Shown here in pieces: positions 30,759-34,982 of a stretch of DNA of 34,982 nt. The notes beneath the pieces were generated by a model, which was not told the origin of the DNA, did not search any database, and worked only from the letters and a program-made list of their open reading frames with translations. Position 1 is the stretch's first letter. Every line of letters starts with the position of its first letter. Source of the DNA: an uncultured Bacteroidaceae bacterium. GTDB taxonomy: Bacteria; Bacteroidota; Bacteroidia; Bacteroidales; Bacteroidaceae. The stretch is from contig CAJGDP010000018.1 in the NCBI GenBank assembly GCA_904502235.1, positions 1 to 34,982 on the forward strand, written 5' to 3'. Position numbers and translations under genes: made by a program.

Positions 30759-32963
30759 ATGAGCGAACTTTTGATACATACCGATGATGAAAAAAGGGAT
30801 ATTCGCGAACTCACAGAAGTTCTTGTAAAGAATATCGATGGAGGAGTTCTCTCTGATGCTTACAGATACATTGAAGAGAGGACACTTACAGCCATTGCCG
30901 ACGGCAAAATCGTAAGGGACGCATTGGGATTCAGCCCTGTGCTCACCGACATGAAGACCGCAGTACTCGTGGGGCAAGAGATTGGTTTCCAGAACGAAAT
31001 AATAACAAGTATACTGCTGAACCGATGTGTTAACGCGGGCACGGCATCCATAGAAGAGATAACAGTTGTCTTCGGAGAGAATGTTACAAAAATTCTCACA
31101 AACCTGATGCAGATCAACTCGCTGTATGCGAAAAGCCCCACAATAGAGTCGGAAAATTTCAGGAATCTGCTGCTGTCGTTCACCAACGACATGCGTGTTA
31201 TCCTTATAATGATAGCGAGCCGCCTTGTCATGCTGCGCGGTCTGTTCCACTCCACTGATGATACGGCACGCCGACTTGTTGCAAACGAAGCGTCGAAACT
31301 GTATATTCCACTTGCGCACAAACTCGGTTTCTATAAGTTGAAATCGGAAATGGAAGACCTTGCCCTGCGTTATACCGAAACGGAGGTTTACGCAGAGCTT
31401 AGCCGTAAGTTGGAAGAGACAGCGGCTTCGCGCGAGGACTATATTGCATCCTTTATAAAGCCGATTGAGCGACAGCTGAAGATGCAGCCGCACATAAAGT
31501 TCCGCATAAAGGGACGCACAAAATCCATCAATTCAATATGGCATAAGATGAAGAAACAACAATGCTCTTTTGAGCAGATTTACGACCTTTTTGCCATAAG
31601 AATAATCATCGACAGCGAACCACAGAACGAAAAGAGCGAATGTTGGCAGGTATACTCCATTGTTGCCGACATGTATACTCCAAATCCTCACCGTCTGCGC
31701 GACTGGCTATCTGTTCCAAAGAGCAACGGTTATGAGTCGTTGCACACCACGGTAATGGGCCCCGAAGGACGTTGGGTGGAGGTGCAGATACGTACCGAAC
31801 GCATGGACGAAGTCGCCGAGCATGGTTTGGCGGCACACTGGCGCTACAAAGGTGTACAGAGCGAAAAAGGACTCGACAACCTGCTTGCATCCATACGCGA
31901 CACCTTGGAGAATATGAGCGAGGAAAACGCGACAGAGAGCAAATTCAAGATGGAACTGTATAAAGATGAGATTTTCATCTTTACCCCCAAAGGCGACCTT
32001 CACCGTTTATCGAAGGGAGCTACAGTCCTTGACTTTGCATTCCTCATACATACAGGACTTGGATGCCGATGCACCGGTGGCCTGGTTAACGACAGGAATG
32101 TGCCTATACGCCACACTCTGAAAAACGGAGACCAGGTGGAGATTCTCAGTTCAAACAGCCAGACACCCAAACAGGCATGGCTCAACATTGCACAGTCGAG
32201 CCGTACCCGTGCCAAGATACGTCAGGCACTCAAGGAAATCAGTGCCAAGCAAGCCGATTTGGGACGCGAGGCGGTTGTACGCAAGCTCAAGAACCACAAG
32301 ATAGAGTTCGAGGAGTCAATAATGGACCACCTTATCCGCAAGATGGGATTCAAGCGTCTGTCCGACTTCTATCAGAATGTGGCAGAAGGCTCGATAGACA
32401 TGGCTGACATTCTCAAACGTTATCAGGCCATAAGCAACCCCGAAAACGAAGAACAGACACAGAGTGCCGAAGGTTTTGTTTTCACAGCCGAAAAGGAGAC
32501 AAAAGGTTCATCGGATGTTCTTGTGATAGAGCGTAACCTAAAAGGTGTGGATTACAAATTGGCAAAATGCTGTTCTCCCATATTCGGCGACGACGTTTTC
32601 GGCTTTGTTACAATATCGGGCGGAATATCCATCCATCGCAAGGATTGCACCAATGCCAGACAGTTGCAGGAGCGATACCCATACCGCGTCATCGAAGCGC
32701 GTTGGAGCGATATGGAGAACAAAAGCAGTCTGTTCCCCGTCACACTACGCATTGTGGGACACGACGACATAGGCATTGTAAACAACATAACTTCCATAAT
32801 CTCACAGGAAAACGGAGTTACAATGCGAGGAATAAACATAGAGTCGCACGACACGCTCTTTTCGGGAACACTCTCCTTGCTTATAAACGACAAGATTAAG
32901 CTCAACAAGCTTATAACAAAGATTGAGAATATAAAAGGCGTGAAACAGGTACGCAGAGGATAA
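30759..32963 (+). CDS. long RelA/SpoT homologue, (p)ppGpp synthetase with degenerate hydrolase
   Basis: 734 residues with the full long-RSH architecture. An HD-type hydrolase region spans about 20-200, the synthetase about 235-365 (FRIKGRTKSINSIWHKM, YDLFAIRIII, and the catalytic loop HRLRDWLSVPKSNGYESLHTT), TGS about 403-465, a conserved-cysteine region with KCCSPI and RKDC, and an ACT domain at about 655-734. The hydrolase HD motif expected near 86-94 reads LLNRCVNAG, and the usual ADRLHNMRT is replaced by ASRLVMLRG, so hydrolysis should be lost. The synthetase loop is RLRD, like the RxKD of bifunctional enzymes rather than the ExDD of E. coli RelA. The stringent-response role is family knowledge. 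Confidence 0.92.
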   Translation: MSELLIHTDDEKRDIRELTEVLVKNIDGGVLSDAYRYIEERTLTAIADGKIVRDALGFSPVLTDMKTAVLVGQEIGFQNEIITSILLNRCVNAGTASIEEITVVFGENVTKILTNLMQINSLYAKSPTIESENFRNLLLSFTNDMRVILIMIASRLVMLRGLFHSTDDTARRLVANEASKLYIPLAHKLGFYKLKSEMEDLALRYTETEVYAELSRKLEETAASREDYIASFIKPIERQLKMQPHIKFRIKGRTKSINSIWHKMKKQQCSFEQIYDLFAIRIIIDSEPQNEKSECWQVYSIVADMYTPNPHRLRDWLSVPKSNGYESLHTTVMGPEGRWVEVQIRTERMDEVAEHGLAAHWRYKGVQSEKGLDNLLASIRDTLENMSEENATESKFKMELYKDEIFIFTPKGDLHRLSKGATVLDFAFLIHTGLGCRCTGGLVNDRNVPIRHTLKNGDQVEILSSNSQTPKQAWLNIAQSSRTRAKIRQALKEISAKQADLGREAVVRKLKNHKIEFEESIMDHLIRKMGFKRLSDFYQNVAEGSIDMADILKRYQAISNPENEEQTQSAEGFVFTAEKETKGSSDVLVIERNLKGVDYKLAKCCSPIFGDDVFGFVTISGGISIHRKDCTNARQLQERYPYRVIEARWSDMENKSSLFPVTLRIVGHDDIGIVNNITSIISQENGVTMRGINIESHDTLFSGTLSLLINDKIKLNKLITKIENIKGVKQVRRG

Positions 32964-32990
32964 TATTTACAACCATTTAAATAAACAGAA

Positions 32991-33416
32991 ATGAAAAGGA
33001 CTATACTTATACTGCTTGCAATATTTGCAGTAACAATTTCAAATGCACAAGAGGAGAAAAAGGCAAAAATAGAATTTGAGAAGACAACTATCGACCTTGG
33101 CAGATTCGGTCAGGATAAGGCTGTGCGCCATTGCCAGTTCATATTCAAGAATACTGGCAATGCAAACCTTTATATTCATCAGATTATCCCCACCTGCTCA
33201 TGCACAAGCAACAAATACCCTACTCATGCCATTGAGCCGGGTGCATCCGACACCATTTTTGTAACATACAACGGCGAAGGCAAGGCACCACGTAAATTCA
33301 GGTCGAGTATAACAATACACAGCAATGCCGAAACCGAAATGACAAAGATATACATAAAAGGAGAACTGCTTCCGGCAGAAGTTGTGGAGACACCGATAAT
33401 AGAGATTGAGGAATAA
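32991..33416 (+). CDS. DUF1573 exported protein
   Basis: 141 residues. The signal peptide TILILLAIFAVTISNAQ is cleaved near 20. One DUF1573 Ig-like domain follows: FEKTTIDLGRFGQDKAVRHCQFIFKNTGNANLYI, then HQIIPTCSCTSNKYPTHAI with the family's paired cysteines, EPGASDTIFVTYN and FRSSITIHSNAE. Members are abundant in Bacteroidetes, periplasmic, of unknown role. It begins 27 nt after the RSH gene on the same strand and probably shares its transcript. A short acidic tail (ETPIIEIEE) ends the protein before the hairpin at 33422. Confidence 0.9.
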   Translation: MKRTILILLAIFAVTISNAQEEKKAKIEFEKTTIDLGRFGQDKAVRHCQFIFKNTGNANLYIHQIIPTCSCTSNKYPTHAIEPGASDTIFVTYNGEGKAPRKFRSSITIHSNAETEMTKIYIKGELLPAEVVETPIIEIEE

Positions 33417-33421
33417 ATTAA

Positions 33422-33446
33422 AAAAGCACCCTGACGGGGTGCTTTT
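33422..33446. terminator. bidirectional terminator between DUF1573 and LysR genes
   Basis: A 10-bp stem AAAAGCACCC/GGGTGCTTTT (33422-33431 with 33437-33446) and loop TGACG. A and T runs on both sides serve the converging genes ending at 33416 and 33450. Confidence 0.87.
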
Positions 33447-33449
33447 ACT

Positions 33450-34355
33450 TTATTCGAACATATCAATAAGTCTGCGCTTGACAGCCTCTGTATTCATAAG
33501 GATTTTTATAAACTCTCTTGCCGAGGCTTTCTGATATGAACCGTTCAGACTCAACAGTGATGCCTCCATCACATTCTCTTCTTCATCAAGCGGTATTGCC
33601 TTGAAGCGTGTCTTGCCAAAGACTGCCGATGTTGACAATATGGTGGCATAATTACCCGTAGCAACCATCTGCAAAAGTATATTAGTTTCGTTAAGTTCAA
33701 GATTCGATGCTAGCGAAATACCTTTCTTTTCGATAAGACGGTCGAGCATCATACGCGCCTGCAGACCTCGTGACGGGAGAATCAAAGGCATGCCCGAGAG
33801 TTCTTCAAGTTTAATTCTGCCACGTTTCGCAAACGGATGCTCCTTGCTCACCACAAGAGCAAGAGTATTCTCGAATAATGGCATGGAGTCAATATCAGCA
33901 GCATCACACAACGGTTTGTACGACAACACGAAATCAACCTTACGTTCGCGCAGAAGCGTGAGCAGTTCATCCACGGTCTTATAGAACACCTCAAGTTTTA
34001 TTCCGGGGAACTCCTTCATAAAACATATGAGTCCTTCGGTGAGCACGGTACTCAAACTATATGTAACACCCACTCTCAACGTACCCACCTTCACATGTTG
34101 CAGGTCGTTAAGACGCTGTACGGCATCCTCGGCATCAAGAATTGTCTTACGCGCAAAAGGCAGAAACTCCTCACCGGCCTCCGTCAACAGAATATGACGG
34201 CTGTTGCGCAGGAACAGGTCGAATCCCAACTCGAATTCAAGCTGCTTTATCTGCTGTGAGAGAGTACTCTGTGTTATATACAGATGCTTTGCCGCAACTG
34301 AGAAGTTCAGATATTCGGCACTTTTTACAAAATATTTGAGTTGACGGAGTTCCAT
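33450..34355 (-). CDS. LysR family transcriptional regulator
   Basis: The start is taken at 34355 (301 residues, MELRQLKYFVKSAEYLNFS). The open frame extends to 34406 but overlaps the promoter and terminator there. The N-terminal winged helix-turn-helix (about 1-60: VAAKHLYITQSTLSQQIKQLE, FLRNSRHILLTEAG) is typical, as is the periplasmic-binding-like effector domain from about 88. It resembles the CynR/OxyR-like group by eye only, and lacks an OxyR-style cysteine pair that I can place. It lies just downstream of a DASS anion transporter gene on the same strand, so carboxylate-responsive control of that transporter is a guess. Confidence 0.9.
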   Translation of the reverse strand: MELRQLKYFVKSAEYLNFSVAAKHLYITQSTLSQQIKQLEFELGFDLFLRNSRHILLTEAGEEFLPFARKTILDAEDAVQRLNDLQHVKVGTLRVGVTYSLSTVLTEGLICFMKEFPGIKLEVFYKTVDELLTLLRERKVDFVLSYKPLCDAADIDSMPLFENTLALVVSKEHPFAKRGRIKLEELSGMPLILPSRGLQARMMLDRLIEKKGISLASNLELNETNILLQMVATGNYATILSTSAVFGKTRFKAIPLDEEENVMEASLLSLNGSYQKASAREFIKILMNTEAVKRRLIDMFE

Positions 34356-34381
34356 ATATGTCGGCGCAATCTTTGCGGTTG

Positions 34382-34389
34382 CGAATATA
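34382..34389 (-). promoter_or_regulatory. candidate -7 box of the LysR gene
   Basis: TATATTCG on the minus strand, a TTCG variant of TAnnTTTG, 26 nt before the ATG at 34355. The -33 region would fall inside the terminator hairpin at 34392-34429. Confidence 0.4.
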
Positions 34390-34391
34390 AG

Positions 34392-34429
34392 AATTCTGCT
34401 CCACATAACGAATTATGCGGAGCAGAATT
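34392..34429 (-). terminator. intrinsic terminator of the DASS transporter gene
   Basis: Arms 34392-34408 and 34413-34429 pair over 17 positions with one A-C mismatch, GC-rich in CTGCTCC. It begins 21 nt after the transporter stop and ends in AT-rich sequence on the minus strand. Confidence 0.8.
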
Positions 34430-34450
34430 TATCATTTTAAAGAATGTTTA

Positions 34451-34982
34451 TCAGAAACCTATGAATATGAGCATTGCATAACCGAGTGCAAGACCCATAA
34501 GACCGATGATGATACCAACCTTCATCATATCCTTCTGCTCAATGAAACCTGTTGAGTGAGCAATAGCATTAGGAGGTGTACTGATAGGCAGAATCATTGA
34601 TACTGATGATGCGATAGCAATACCAACCAACATAGCCTGTGCACCACCGTAAGGCTCAAGTGAAGCACCAAGACCACCAGCAACAACACCAAGTACAGGA
34701 ACGAGCAACGATGTTGCCGCAGAGTGAGAAATGAAGTTAGAGAATCCGAAGCAGATAAGACCTGCAAGAATCATAACCACAAGTGGTGAGAAGTTATCGA
34801 ATGGAACAGACTCTACGATAAGGCTGCTCAAACTTGCAGAAGAAGCGTCTTTGTAGTTCAAAGCCACACCGAGAGCAAAACCACCGGCTACCATCCAGAG
34901 GACACTCCAGTTGATTTCCTCAAGATCACGACGCGTAAGAATACCTGTTGCACAGAATATTGCAATAGGAATCATTGCAACA
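34451..34982 (-). CDS. DASS/SLC13-type anion:sodium symporter, C-terminal part
   Basis: Partial: the gene runs off the right edge, so the N-terminal part is missing and the ATG at 34975 is internal. About 177 codons are visible, with hydrophobic helices around TGILTRRDLEEINWSVLWMVAGG (split by charged residues), PLVVMILAGLICFG, MLVGIAIASSVSMI and a last VGIIIGLMGLALGYAMLIFIGF-like helix. Two substrate-loop motifs of this family are present, SNFISHSAATSLLVPV and SMILPISTPPNAIAHSTG. Substrates in the family are dicarboxylates, citrate or sulfate; which applies here is unclear. A LysR gene follows on the same strand. Confidence 0.9.
   Translation of the reverse strand, partial: VAMIPIAIFCATGILTRRDLEEINWSVLWMVAGGFALGVALNYKDASSASLSSLIVESVPFDNFSPLVVMILAGLICFGFSNFISHSAATSLLVPVLGVVAGGLGASLEPYGGAQAMLVGIAIASSVSMILPISTPPNAIAHSTGFIEQKDMMKVGIIIGLMGLALGYAMLIFIGF

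Noticed and set aside
30654..31493. 279-codon frame antisense to the RSH gene
   Set aside because: It lies opposite a strongly conserved coding region and the divergent promoters; its Cys/His-rich composition is typical of an antisense shadow.
1..34982. CRISPR array, insertion sequence, prophage or integrative element
   Set aside because: No regularly spaced repeats, transposase, integrase or phage structural genes were seen; the tRNA at the left edge has no adjacent integrase or duplicated tRNA end in the window.

Overview
The window is chromosomal DNA of a Bacteroidales bacterium (phylum Bacteroidota; genus not determinable from sequence alone). Three things support this. Promoters follow the Bacteroidetes pattern TTTG-N19-TAnnTTTG, seen with exact spacing at 159-189 and 16286-16316, and several others have a recognisable -7 box. 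Start codons mostly lack Shine-Dalgarno sequences. The gene content is typical of the group: DUF4251, DUF4252, DUF4301, DUF1573, a Wzi-type capsule barrel, peptidase S37, a DUF2027/Smr protein, an AraC-free GAD/glutaminase acid-resistance pair and a Bacteroidetes-type ECF sigma/anti-sigma pair. I see no phage, IS element, integrase or CRISPR array.

Layout, left to right. 1-6090: tRNA-Gly(GCC); a GNAT acetyltransferase converging on a LytTR membrane regulator-purN operon through a 20-bp bidirectional hairpin; then a forward ftsE-lysC-lysA operon (cell-division-type ATPase plus diaminopimelate/lysine synthesis) closed by a 21-bp hairpin. 6087-12830: reverse-strand run DUF2027/Smr protein - pepT - Wzi-type barrel - small lipoprotein - LolC/E-like permease, with an ADP-ribosylglycohydrolase at the far end. 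12970-16320: reverse operon peptidase S37 - FecE/HmuV-type ATPase - PatB/MalY C-S lyase, with a clear promoter and terminator. 16380-18220: reverse pair of a GH43-like propeller lipoprotein and nagB. 18370-21700: forward DUF4251 protein, glutamate decarboxylase and glutaminase.

21737-25770 is the most distinctive part: a five-gene reverse operon of ECF sigma factor, membrane anti-sigma factor, DUF4252 protein and two secreted proteins that I do not recognise. It is preceded by an ECF-like promoter (GTAAC-N16-CGTCT) and shares a 17-bp terminator with the glutaminase gene. Just upstream (25806-25996) lies a decayed second copy of the junction between the two secreted-protein genes, so the operon or part of it was once duplicated.

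26000-34982: a hairpin-rich intergenic segment; a secreted Big2/transglutaminase-like protein; a CBM9-like protein overlapping tail-to-tail with an unrecognised protein; DUF4301; a long RelA/SpoT homologue whose hydrolase site is degenerate; DUF1573; a LysR regulator; and the C-terminal part of a DASS anion transporter running off the right edge.

The main candidates for something undescribed are the ECF operon with its unfamiliar secreted products and duplicated 'W-x-EYRP' module, and a proline-rich reading frame continuing in frame past the stop of the DUF4251 gene. All functions are assigned by recognition of motifs in the sequence; no database search was run.
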